In this document: one piece after another, positions 1 through 6,788 of the stretch | Layout of the letters: each line of letters starts with the position of its first letter | Numbering within the stretch: the stretch's first letter is position 1 | Origin: a bacterium | GTDB taxonomy: Bacteria > Joyebacterota > Joyebacteria > Joyebacterales > Joyebacteraceae | Assembly: GCA_029990205.1 (NCBI GenBank) | Contig: JAPEKQ010000005.1 | Location: 72,583-136,582 of the forward strand | Direction: 5' to 3' | Length of the DNA stretch: 64,000 nt | Notes under the pieces: model-generated | Database searches by the model: none | Seen by the model: only the letters and a program-made list of their open reading frames with translations | Told to the model about the DNA's origin: nothing | Position numbers and translations under genes: made by a program

Positions 1-1129
1 GAGCGAGTGTGTAATCGTCGAGGTCGGTGCGGTGCTTGAAGAGGAACTCGCCCGTATCGGTCTCGCGGTCGTAGATGTAGTAGATGATAGGGCCGTCGTC
101 CTTCGAGAAGGCGACGATCCAGGTGTCGTCCGCGTGATCGCGGCCGTAGACGCCGAACTCGCCCTCGTCGAGCGTGGCGATCGCGTCGAAGTCCTGCTGG
201 ACGACGTCGTCCATGATGATCCACTCGGTGCGCTCGCGCATGTACGCGATGCCCTCGATCTCCCACGTGTCCGGGTTGAACATCACGTCTTCGATGTCGT
301 ACTGCTCATCGCCGGCGATGTGCTCCTTCTCACCGGTCGCGAGGTCGTAGAGGTAGAGCTGTCCGGCGTTCACGTCACGCGAATCGATGATGTACATCGA
401 GCCGCCGTCCTTCGTGAAGGAGAGCGGACCGCTGGTCATGTTGTCCTCGGTACCCCAGTGGATCATCGATTCCCACGTCGAGTCCTCGTCCGGGCGGACG
501 AGCAGCTCGGTCCCGCCGTCCGCCGTCATGGCGACGGCGCCGCGGACCTTGAGGTCGAAGTCCGTGACCCAGCCGACGATGTTGCCGGGGTTCCGAGCGA
601 GCATCGTGAGCTCGCCGGAGATGAGATCGAGGCTGTAGACGTCGTGGAGCCTCGGGTCCTGCTGGTTCATTGCGACGAGCATCGTGTTCGGGTGGTGCTT
701 CGAGTAGTCGACGATGCGAGCCTGAACACCGTCGTACGGTGTGAGGTCGCGGACGTCGCCGGACTCGATGTTCACGCTGTAGATGCGCCAGTTCTCGTCG
801 CCGTCGGTGTCCTGGAGGTAGTAGATCTCGTCGCTGCCCTGCCCCCAGAAGTACTGGACGATGCCGCGGTGGCTGTCGGCCGTGATCGCGTGGTCGTCAT
901 CCTCACCGATGGTCCGGATCCAGACGTTGAGCACGTCATCGACCGGTGCGATGTACGCCAGCATGTCGCCGGATGGTGAGATCCTCGCGCGCATCTTCTC
1001 TGGGTTGCCGAGCAGAACGGTGCGGGGGATCAGCTCGGGCTGCCGCGAGCCGCAAGAGGCTACCAGCACGGCAGTTGCAATGAGCGCCACCAGAAGCACG
1101 GCGGCGACGATCCTTGTTCTCGTCAACAT
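1..1129 (-). CDS. S9-family (prolyl oligopeptidase-like) peptidase lipoprotein, 3' end outside window
   Basis: The gene enters the window from its ATG at 1129 and runs off the left edge with 376 open codons. The first 26 residues are a lipoprotein signal: MLTRTR, a hydrophobic stretch, then VLVASCGS, so the mature protein probably starts at the Cys. What follows is a repetitive beta-propeller with motifs such as RISPSGDMLAYIAP, YFWGQGSDEIYYLQD and TDGDENWRIYSVNIESG, the pattern of the N-terminal propeller of acylaminoacyl-peptidase-like S9 enzymes. The alpha/beta-hydrolase catalytic half (Ser-Asp-His) should lie to the left of base 1 and cannot be checked. A GGAGG is present 7 nt upstream of the ATG. 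It follows the ECF sigma gene on the same strand after 79 nt, so co-transcription is possible. Confidence 0.85.
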   Translation of the reverse strand, partial: MLTRTRIVAAVLLVALIATAVLVASCGSRQPELIPRTVLLGNPEKMRARISPSGDMLAYIAPVDDVLNVWIRTIGEDDDHAITADSHRGIVQYFWGQGSDEIYYLQDTDGDENWRIYSVNIESGDVRDLTPYDGVQARIVDYSKHHPNTMLVAMNQQDPRLHDVYSLDLISGELTMLARNPGNIVGWVTDFDLKVRGAVAMTADGGTELLVRPDEDSTWESMIHWGTEDNMTSGPLSFTKDGGSMYIIDSRDVNAGQLYLYDLATGEKEHIAGDEQYDIEDVMFNPDTWEIEGIAYMRERTEWIIMDDVVQQDFDAIATLDEGEFGVYGRDHADDTWIVAFSKDDGPIIYYIYDRETDTGEFLFKHRTDLDDYTLA

Positions 1130-1208
1130 CTCACATCCTCCTTGATACCGATTGAGTGTCTGTGCGCCTCGACTTTCGATTCAGAACCGCTCCGGGCGAT
1201 TCGCACTT

Positions 1209-1811
1209 CTACGCAGGAGCCCCTCCCTTCGCGTAGTACTCGGAGAGACGCTCTCGCAGAAAGAGGCGCGCGCGGTGGAGCCGGGACTTCACGGCGGGCA
1301 CCGTCAGCCCGAGCACACCGGCGGTCTCTTCGGTCGAAAGACCATGAACGTCCCTGAGGACGAACACGATCCTGTTATTGGGCGGAAGATCGTTGATGTG
1401 CTGCGTGAGGATGGTCGAGAGCTCTGTGTTCATCAGCCCCGACGAGGGGTCGGTCGTCCAGTCGGCCACGTCACGAGGGACCTTCGTCTCGCCGAGCTCG
1501 ATGTCCTGGTCCAGCGAGACGGTGTCGAGCTTCTTCTTCCGGATCCGCATGAGCGCCGCGTTCGTCGCGATGCGGTAGACCCACGTAGAGAAGCGCGCCT
1601 CCTCACGAAAGTTCGGAAGCGCCTTATATGCCTTAACGAAGACCTCCTGGAGACAGTCTTCCGCATCCTCGGGGTTCTTGAGCATCTTCAGACAGAGGCC
1701 GTAGACGTTGGCCTCGTGTCGCAGGACGAGCTGTCCGAAGGCGTCGTTGTCTCCAGCCTTCGCGGCAGTCACCAGCTCGGGGTCAGTAGGGGTCAGCTCT
1801 TCTATCGTCAT
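1209..1811 (-). CDS. ECF-type RNA polymerase sigma factor (sigma-70 family)
   Basis: This 200-residue protein has the two ECF domains. Sigma region 2 spans about residues 15-90, with DAEDCLQEVFVKAYKALPNF and FSTWVYRIATNAALMRIRKK (the -10 binding helix). Sigma region 4 spans about residues 135-190, with LPPNNRIVFVLRDVHGLS and a helix-turn-helix in EETAGVLGLTVPAVKSRLHR. Its length is normal for the family. No zinc-finger anti-sigma factor follows; the next gene downstream is the S9 peptidase lipoprotein. The upstream neighbour is the malic enzyme gene, separated by a strong hairpin. What it regulates cannot be read from the sequence. Confidence 0.93.
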   Translation of the reverse strand: MTIEELTPTDPELVTAAKAGDNDAFGQLVLRHEANVYGLCLKMLKNPEDAEDCLQEVFVKAYKALPNFREEARFSTWVYRIATNAALMRIRKKKLDTVSLDQDIELGETKVPRDVADWTTDPSSGLMNTELSTILTQHINDLPPNNRIVFVLRDVHGLSTEETAGVLGLTVPAVKSRLHRARLFLRERLSEYYAKGGAPA

Positions 1812-1833
1812 GCGGAACCCGGAATCTCAGGGG

Positions 1834-1863
1834 TACGCGGGCGGCAGTGAAGCCGCCCGCGTA
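1834..1863 (-). terminator. Perfect 12-bp hairpin after the malic enzyme gene
   Basis: TACGCGGGCGGC pairs perfectly with GCCGCCCGCGTA across a 6-nt loop. It lies 21 nt after the malic-enzyme stop and 22 nt before the sigma-factor start. No T-run follows in the direction of transcription, so it is either a U-less terminator or an mRNA 3'-end stabiliser. Confidence 0.5.
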
Positions 1864-1884
1864 GCCTCATAGTGTGCGTACTTC

Positions 1885-3240
1885 CTAGAGCTCCGGCGCG
1901 GGAGGTATCAGCCCCTCCTTCATCAGAACGTGGGTCTGCTCCCTCGCCTCTCGTATCTTCTTCTCGGCCATCGCGTACAGATCCTCGCGCGACATCGTAA
2001 CACGCGCAATACCCTGCTCGATAGCCTTCATTCCGACGGCGACAGCCTCGCGCGGGAAGGTCTCCCACTCCGTCATATCCGGAACGATGTAGTCCTCGCG
2101 AAGCCCCTTGTCCTCCGCGCACTTCGCGATCTCCTCGGCCGCCGCGATGCACATCTCGTCCGTGATGGTCTTCGCCATCACATCGAGCGCGCCGCGGAAG
2201 ATGGCCGGGAAGCCGATCGAGTTGTTGACCTGATTCGGGAAGTCGGAGCGGCCGGTCGCGACGACGCGGGCTCCCGCCTCCTTCGCCTCCCAGGGCCAGA
2301 TCTCGGGAACCGGGTTGGCGCAGACGAAGACGATGGCGTCCTTCGCCATCGCCTCGATCCACTCCTTCTTGACCGTGTCGGGACCCGGCTTGGAGAGCGC
2401 GATGAGCATGTCGGCGCCCTTGCAGGCATCACCCGGGTCACCGTCGAGGTTCGCCTCGTTCGTCAGCTGCGCGAGCTCCCACTTCTCCTTGTAGTCCGGA
2501 AGGAAGTCGTTCTTCCGTCCCTCGTGGAGCGTGCCGCGGCTGTCGCACATGATGATCTTCGCGGGGTCGGCGCCCGCACTGATGAGAAGATGCGCGATGC
2601 GGACGTTCGAAGCTCCTGCGCCGATCATGGCGATGCGGACCTTGCCCAACTCCTTGCCCACGACCTTGACCGCGTTGATGGCGCCGGCGACCGTGATGGC
2701 CGCGGTGCCCTGCTGATCGTCGTGCCAGACCGGGATGTCCAGCCCCGCCCTCACCTCCTCGAGAACGCGGAAACACTTCGGCTGTGAGATGTCCTCGAGG
2801 TTGATGCCGCCGAACGCCGGGCTGATGAGCTTGGTCGTCTCGATGAGGACGTCGGGGTCCTTGGTGTTGACCGCGATCGGGACAGCGTCGACGCCGCCGA
2901 GGTACTTGAACAGAAGCGCCTTGCCCTCCATGACCGGAAGACTCGCCTCGGGTCCGATGTCTCCGAGACCAAGCACGCGCGTGCCGTCGGTAACGACGGC
3001 GATGGTGTTCTTCTTGTTCGTGTGCTCGTAGACGGTCTCAGGATTGGCGTGGATGTCCTTGCAGGGCGCAGCGACACCGGGGGTGTACCAGATCGCGAAA
3101 TCGTCCACGCTGCGGATGCAGCACTTGGGGACGACCTGGTACTTCCCGCCGTAGAACGGGTGAAGCACCATCGCGTCGTGACTCGGCTTCTCGGCCTTCT
3201 TGATCAGTTCTTCCTGCGTGAGCCTTTTCTCCTCTGCCAA
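1885..3240 (-). CDS. Malic enzyme, short bacterial type (NAD(P)-dependent, decarboxylating)
   Basis: The product converts L-malate to pyruvate and CO2 with reduction of NAD(P) in the cytoplasm. The 451-residue length is that of the short bacterial form without the phosphotransacetylase extension of MaeB. Visible family motifs are WYTPGVA with the catalytic Tyr at residue 52, EGKALLFKYLGGVDA with the catalytic Lys near 107, the metal-binding INLEDI (Glu149-Asp150), HDDQQGTA (Asp174-175), and a Rossmann fold GAGASN at 207-212. Two extra Cys (CCIR, 40-41) sit just before the active-site Tyr. It is the last gene of the hdr/frd cluster, 37 nt after the protease-like gene. There it could link the fumarate/malate pool to pyruvate and NADPH. 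Cofactor preference is not decidable here. Confidence 0.95.
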   Translation of the reverse strand: MAEEKRLTQEELIKKAEKPSHDAMVLHPFYGGKYQVVPKCCIRSVDDFAIWYTPGVAAPCKDIHANPETVYEHTNKKNTIAVVTDGTRVLGLGDIGPEASLPVMEGKALLFKYLGGVDAVPIAVNTKDPDVLIETTKLISPAFGGINLEDISQPKCFRVLEEVRAGLDIPVWHDDQQGTAAITVAGAINAVKVVGKELGKVRIAMIGAGASNVRIAHLLISAGADPAKIIMCDSRGTLHEGRKNDFLPDYKEKWELAQLTNEANLDGDPGDACKGADMLIALSKPGPDTVKKEWIEAMAKDAIVFVCANPVPEIWPWEAKEAGARVVATGRSDFPNQVNNSIGFPAIFRGALDVMAKTITDEMCIAAAEEIAKCAEDKGLREDYIVPDMTEWETFPREAVAVGMKAIEQGIARVTMSREDLYAMAEKKIREAREQTHVLMKEGLIPPAPEL

Positions 3241-3277
3241 GGGAAAGCCCTCCGTTCTTGTGAAACAGCCGTCTACC

Positions 3278-3760
3278 CTAATACCACCCGCTTTCTCTCA
3301 TCCTGCCGCCGAACTCCTCGCGGGCGATCTCGTCAACGAGCCGCAAGACCGCATCGCGCGCGACAGGTTCAAGGTCCTCATTCGGCGCAGCATCATCCGC
3401 CACTTCAATGGCGTAGACCGATATCTCGCCCGGCATCGCGGAGTCATCGACCCCGTCGACGGCGAACTTCGCCCGGTACTCAACGCCATGGTCTGTCACG
3501 TTCTTGGGAACGAGCTCGAGGTCCTCGAGCCCGAGTCTGCAGAGTTCGCCGAACCCGCCCTGGCCTGCGCGGACGCAGTCGACGATGACCACCTTGCGGT
3601 AGCCGGCGACGACCTCGAAGACGTCGACGCCCGCGGCCGGAATCTCGATGATGTCGATCCTGGGGTCGTCCAGTGTGGCGTGAAGCTCCCGCGCCACTTC
3701 GAGTCCGACCCTCTCACCAGCGAGCCCGGGATCACCAAGTCCCAGAATCAGTGTCTTCAT
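3278..3760 (-). CDS. Hydrogenase-maturation-protease-like protein (HybD/HycI family)
   Basis: Family members clip the C-terminus of the NiFe hydrogenase large subunit after nickel insertion. This 160-residue protein opens with MKTLILGLGDPGLAGERVG, which matches the family start GxGNxxxxDEGxG except that Asn is replaced by Asp. The positions of the three nickel ligands of E. coli HybD appear kept: Glu in GERVG, Asp in VVIVDCVRAG, and His in TDHGVEY. The C-terminal VYAIEVAD and the PNEDLEPVA segment also fit. I start it at the ATG preceded by GAGGGGGTGAGG; an upstream TTG at 3784 is less likely. No hydrogenase gene is in the window, so its substrate is unknown; it may be a hydrogenase elsewhere or something in this cluster. 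Confidence 0.75.
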   Translation of the reverse strand: MKTLILGLGDPGLAGERVGLEVARELHATLDDPRIDIIEIPAAGVDVFEVVAGYRKVVIVDCVRAGQGGFGELCRLGLEDLELVPKNVTDHGVEYRAKFAVDGVDDSAMPGEISVYAIEVADDAAPNEDLEPVARDAVLRLVDEIAREEFGGRMRESGWY

Positions 3761-3855
3761 CCCTGCCTCACCCCCTCGCGCCAAGCCAACAGCCCGCGGC
3801 CAACGCCGTCCAACCCGCGTGAAAACACATCAACAGAAGAACATCGGAGCTGCCC

Positions 3856-3879
3856 GGGCGCGGTGAGGCCACCGCGCCC
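3856..3879 (-). terminator. Perfect 10-bp hairpin between flavoprotein and protease-like genes
   Basis: GGGCGCGGTG pairs with CACCGCGCCC around an AGGC loop inside the 147-nt gap that follows the flavoprotein gene. It lacks a T-run. It could terminate or attenuate the six-gene upstream operon, setting lower expression of the protease-like and malic enzyme genes, or protect the upstream mRNA. Confidence 0.45.
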
Positions 3880-3907
3880 GAACCAGCCGAAACTGCGTGG
3901 CGATACT

Positions 3908-5536
3908 CTAGTCGAGAGCGTCGATCCGGTGATCGACGGTCTCCGGACGGCGGTACTCCGGCAGCAGGACCGGTGCGATCCTGCCCTTGCCGACGCGCGC
4001 CGACTTGAGCTCCTTATGGAACTTGTCGAGATGCTTGAGCGAGAGCTTGCCGCTCTTCTTCATCCCGTTCGCGCGCTCGGCCGCTGCCGCGCCCGCGCGG
4101 CGACCGAACACGACGACGTCGAGAAGCGAGTTGCCCATCAGACGGTTCCGCCCGTGGATTCCGCCCGCCACCTCGCCGGCCGCGAAGAGGTTCTTGACCT
4201 TCGTCTCGCCAGTCTCGTCGATCTTGAGTCCGCCGTTCTGGTAGTGCTGTGTCGGGTAGATCAGAATCGGGACCTTGCTCATGTCGATCCCGAACCGCTC
4301 GTACTGACGATACATCGCCGGGACCCGGGCCTTGATGGTCCCCTCGCCGTGCTTCGCGTCGATGATCGGAGAATCGAGCCAGACGGCCGGCTGGCCGGAC
4401 GGCGTCGTGATGCCCTTCTTCCGACCGAGACACTCGCGGATGAGAGCAGCGGCCTCGACGTCTCGCGTCTCGAGCTCGTAGATGAACCGATTGCCATCGA
4501 AGTTCGTGATCTGCCCGCCGATGCTGCGAACCTTCTCGGTCACGAGAAGCCCGAGGATCTGCTCGGGGAACGCGGCACCCGTGGGATGGTACTGGATGGT
4601 GTCCATGTACGTCAGCGGTGCGCCCGCACGGTATCCGAGCACGAGACCGTCGGCAGTCGCGCCGTAGTGGTTGCTCGTCGGGAAACCCATGACATGCAGT
4701 CTGCCGCTGCCGCCGGTGGCAAGGATGACGGTCTTGGCGCGGACGACCATGTACTGCTCGGTCTCCATGTTGTAGAGGATCGCGCCGGTGACCTTCTTGC
4801 CGTCGGTCAGGAGCTCGTACACTGCCGCGAACTCGGCGACCGGGATCTCGCGATTGAGGACCTCGTCCTTCAGGGTCTTCATGATCTCGGCGCCCGTGTA
4901 GTCGCGAGCAGCGTGCATCCGCTTGCGCGAGGTGCCGCCGCCGTGGGTCGTGACCATCGTGCCTTCGGCCGTCTTGTCGAACATCACGCCGAGCTTCTCG
5001 AGCCACGAGAGAACCTCGGGCGCGTCGCCGACGAGCGCCTCGACCAGGTCCGGGTCGTTGAAGTAGCGACCGCCGCCCATGACGTCGAGGTAGTGAATGG
5101 CAGGCGAGTCGTTCGCCTTGTCGGCGCCCTGGATGCCGCCCTGCGCCATCACGGTGTTCGAGTCGCCGAGCCTGAGCTTCGTGGCCAGCAACACACTGGC
5201 TCCCTGCTCGTCCGCGACCAGCGCGGCCGCGGCGCCCGCGCCGCCCCCGCCGACTACCAGGACGTCGACGTCCACCTCGACGTTCGACAGATCGAACTTC
5301 GCCGGGTCGATGGCGCTGTATGCCTCGAACGCGTCGACGAACTCCTTCGGCGCCCTCTCACCCCTGGACGGCCCCACCTTGATCTTGCGGAACACGTCGT
5401 CCTTGAAGTCCGGGTGGAACCCCTCGAGCAGCTCCTGTCTGGCCTCGGGGGAGAGAAGCGGGATCTCCTGGTCCAACCGCTCCTTGCGGGTGGCCTCCAC
5501 GCGCTTCATCGATTCGAGCATCTTTCCGGTGTACAC
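3908..5536 (-). CDS. Fumarate reductase / succinate dehydrogenase-type flavoprotein (soluble, TfrA-like)
   Basis: This is a 542-residue FAD enzyme of the fumarate reductase/succinate dehydrogenase/L-aspartate oxidase family. An N-terminal extension of about 85 residues precedes the Rossmann motif VVGGGGAGAAAA (94-105). The position that carries the covalent-FAD His in SdhA/FrdA (S-H-T-V) is Asn127 here (SNTVMAQGG), so FAD should be non-covalent, as in soluble fumarate reductases. Active-site segments are present: HGGGTSRKR (198-206), QYHPTG (315-320), HYQNGG (431-436) and HGRNRLMGNSLLD (461-473). The gene follows the Fe-S protein by 11 nt in the hdr operon. No SdhC/D anchor is present, so the enzyme should be cytoplasmic. 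I infer fumarate/succinate as substrate. An L-aspartate oxidase role is less likely given the partner subunit. Confidence 0.88.
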   Translation of the reverse strand: MYTGKMLESMKRVEATRKERLDQEIPLLSPEARQELLEGFHPDFKDDVFRKIKVGPSRGERAPKEFVDAFEAYSAIDPAKFDLSNVEVDVDVLVVGGGGAGAAAALVADEQGASVLLATKLRLGDSNTVMAQGGIQGADKANDSPAIHYLDVMGGGRYFNDPDLVEALVGDAPEVLSWLEKLGVMFDKTAEGTMVTTHGGGTSRKRMHAARDYTGAEIMKTLKDEVLNREIPVAEFAAVYELLTDGKKVTGAILYNMETEQYMVVRAKTVILATGGSGRLHVMGFPTSNHYGATADGLVLGYRAGAPLTYMDTIQYHPTGAAFPEQILGLLVTEKVRSIGGQITNFDGNRFIYELETRDVEAAALIRECLGRKKGITTPSGQPAVWLDSPIIDAKHGEGTIKARVPAMYRQYERFGIDMSKVPILIYPTQHYQNGGLKIDETGETKVKNLFAAGEVAGGIHGRNRLMGNSLLDVVVFGRRAGAAAAERANGMKKSGKLSLKHLDKFHKELKSARVGKGRIAPVLLPEYRRPETVDHRIDALD

Positions 5537-5547
5537 GCGCCCTCCTC

Positions 5548-6237
5548 CTAAGCCGGCTCGATCTCGCGCTCAGCATAGAGCTTCGCGAGCTGGGGCTTCT
5601 TCATCTTCTTGAGCTTCGCCATCTCCTTGTCGAACTTGCCCCTCTTCGTTTCCTTCACGCGCTTTGCGAGGTGCTCGGCGCGCGGCGCCACCTTGCTCGA
5701 GTAGAGCCGGCGACAGAGAAGAGCGACGTTGTACTGCACGATCTCCGCGGGGCAGCGCGACGCGCAGAGCCCGCAGAGGAGGCAGTCGAACGAAAGATCG
5801 GCCGCCTTGGCGATGTCGCCGCGGAGCGCCGCCTGCACATACTCCATGACCTCGATGTCCTGAGGACACGCCTTCGTGCACGCGTTGCACGCGAGACAAC
5901 GGAAGACCTCCGGGTAGTGCTTGAGGATCGTCTCAGAGGTCGGCTTGAGCTTCTCGATATCGTACGTGGCCTTGTTCCCCGGGAAGAACGGAATCTCCGC
6001 GAGGTACATCTCGTCCTGCACCATCTCCTGACACGCGAGGCCGACCTTCAGACGGTAGTCGTCCTTCGTGCGATAGACCGTGCCGCAGGCCCCGCAGAAC
6101 GCCCCCCGACATCCGCACCCTCTGATGAACTGGTAGCCGGCGTACTCCATCGCCTTCATGATGGTGAGATCCGAGGGGACCTCGTACGCCTTTCCCATCA
6201 CGTGGATGGTGACCTTATCAGCTGCCATCGTAGGCAT
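5548..6237 (-). CDS. Fe-S subunit with one 2Fe-2S and two 4Fe-4S sites (FrdB/TfrB N-terminal-like)
   Basis: The product is a 229-residue electron-transfer subunit for the adjacent flavoprotein. A plant-type ferredoxin domain has Cys41, 43, 48, 51 and 69 (the GCGCRGAFCGAC region). Two CxxCxxCxxxCP motifs follow at Cys114-117-120-124 and Cys152-155-158-162. SdhB and FrdB normally carry a 3Fe-4S site in the second position, so two cubane-type motifs are a difference. Methanogen TfrB has a C-terminal CCG domain; this protein stops before it and ends in a Lys/Arg-rich tail. The CCG function is instead encoded by hdrB in the same operon. Translation may start at 6237 or at the in-frame ATG at 6228, which has better spacing to GGGGGA. 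Confidence 0.9.
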   Translation of the reverse strand: MPTMAADKVTIHVMGKAYEVPSDLTIMKAMEYAGYQFIRGCGCRGAFCGACGTVYRTKDDYRLKVGLACQEMVQDEMYLAEIPFFPGNKATYDIEKLKPTSETILKHYPEVFRCLACNACTKACPQDIEVMEYVQAALRGDIAKAADLSFDCLLCGLCASRCPAEIVQYNVALLCRRLYSSKVAPRAEHLAKRVKETKRGKFDKEMAKLKKMKKPQLAKLYAEREIEPA

Positions 6238-6295
6238 TCCCCCTGTTCGTCTGACGGGGGTGAGGGCTTGTCACCCCTCCCCGTCCATCCTCAAG

Positions 6296-6787
6296 CTACT
6301 TCTTCTTCGCCTTCGCCTTGCTTTGCTTCGCGATCTTGACATCCTTCGCCTCGGGCGGAGCTTCGACTCCCGAGAGCTTCTCTCCGAGGTCGACCGTCAT
6401 CGGACCGAGTTCGCGGATCTCATCGACGAACTCGTTCATGACGCTCACGAGCTTGTCGCCTTCGGCAGCCGAGATCCACTCGAGCCTGACGCGGTCCGGA
6501 TCGATCCCAAGCTCCTTGAGCATCGGCTTGAGAAGCGACAGGCGCCGCATCGTGTTGTAGTTGCCGTCCTGGTAGTGACAGTCACCCGGGTGACACCCGC
6601 CCAGCAACACACCGTCCGCCCCTTCCCGGAACGCCCACAGGATGTGCTGCGGATCCACGCGTCCGCTGCAGTTGACACGCACCGCGACACCGTTCGGCGG
6701 GTACTGCTTTCGCGACGTTCCCGCGAGATCGGCGCCGGCGTACGTGCACCACTTGCAGAAGAAGCAAACGACTCTTGGTTCGAACAT
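6296..6787 (-). CDS. mvhD: MvhD-type 2Fe-2S electron-transfer subunit
   Basis: This 163-residue protein of the MvhD/FrhD-like hydrogenase delta-subunit family normally carries electrons from a hydrogenase or formate dehydrogenase to HdrA. Its Cys set is Cys8, 11 and 14 (VVCFFCKWC), Cys40 (RVNCSGRVD) and Cys65/70 (GGCHPGDCHY), the conserved pattern that binds a 2Fe-2S cluster. The tail is Lys/Ala-rich. The gene starts 1 nt after the hdrA stop, so translation is coupled. The only redox partner encoded downstream is the FrdA/B-like pair, which suggests that MvhD here connects HdrA to fumarate/succinate chemistry. Confidence 0.92.
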   Translation of the reverse strand: MFEPRVVCFFCKWCTYAGADLAGTSRKQYPPNGVAVRVNCSGRVDPQHILWAFREGADGVLLGGCHPGDCHYQDGNYNTMRRLSLLKPMLKELGIDPDRVRLEWISAAEGDKLVSVMNEFVDEIRELGPMTVDLGEKLSGVEAPPEAKDVKIAKQSKAKAKKK

Positions 6788-6788
6788 A

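Noticed and set aside
32-979. A plus-strand open frame of 315 codons at the left end
   Set aside because: The minus strand here reads as a continuous S9 propeller with a lipoprotein signal; the plus frame is its shadow.
3200-5551. A 783-codon plus-strand open frame antisense to the flavoprotein
   Set aside because: It is Arg/Leu/Val/Asp-rich with no domain pattern and mirrors the codon bias of the real minus-strand genes; GC-rich third positions keep the opposite frame open.
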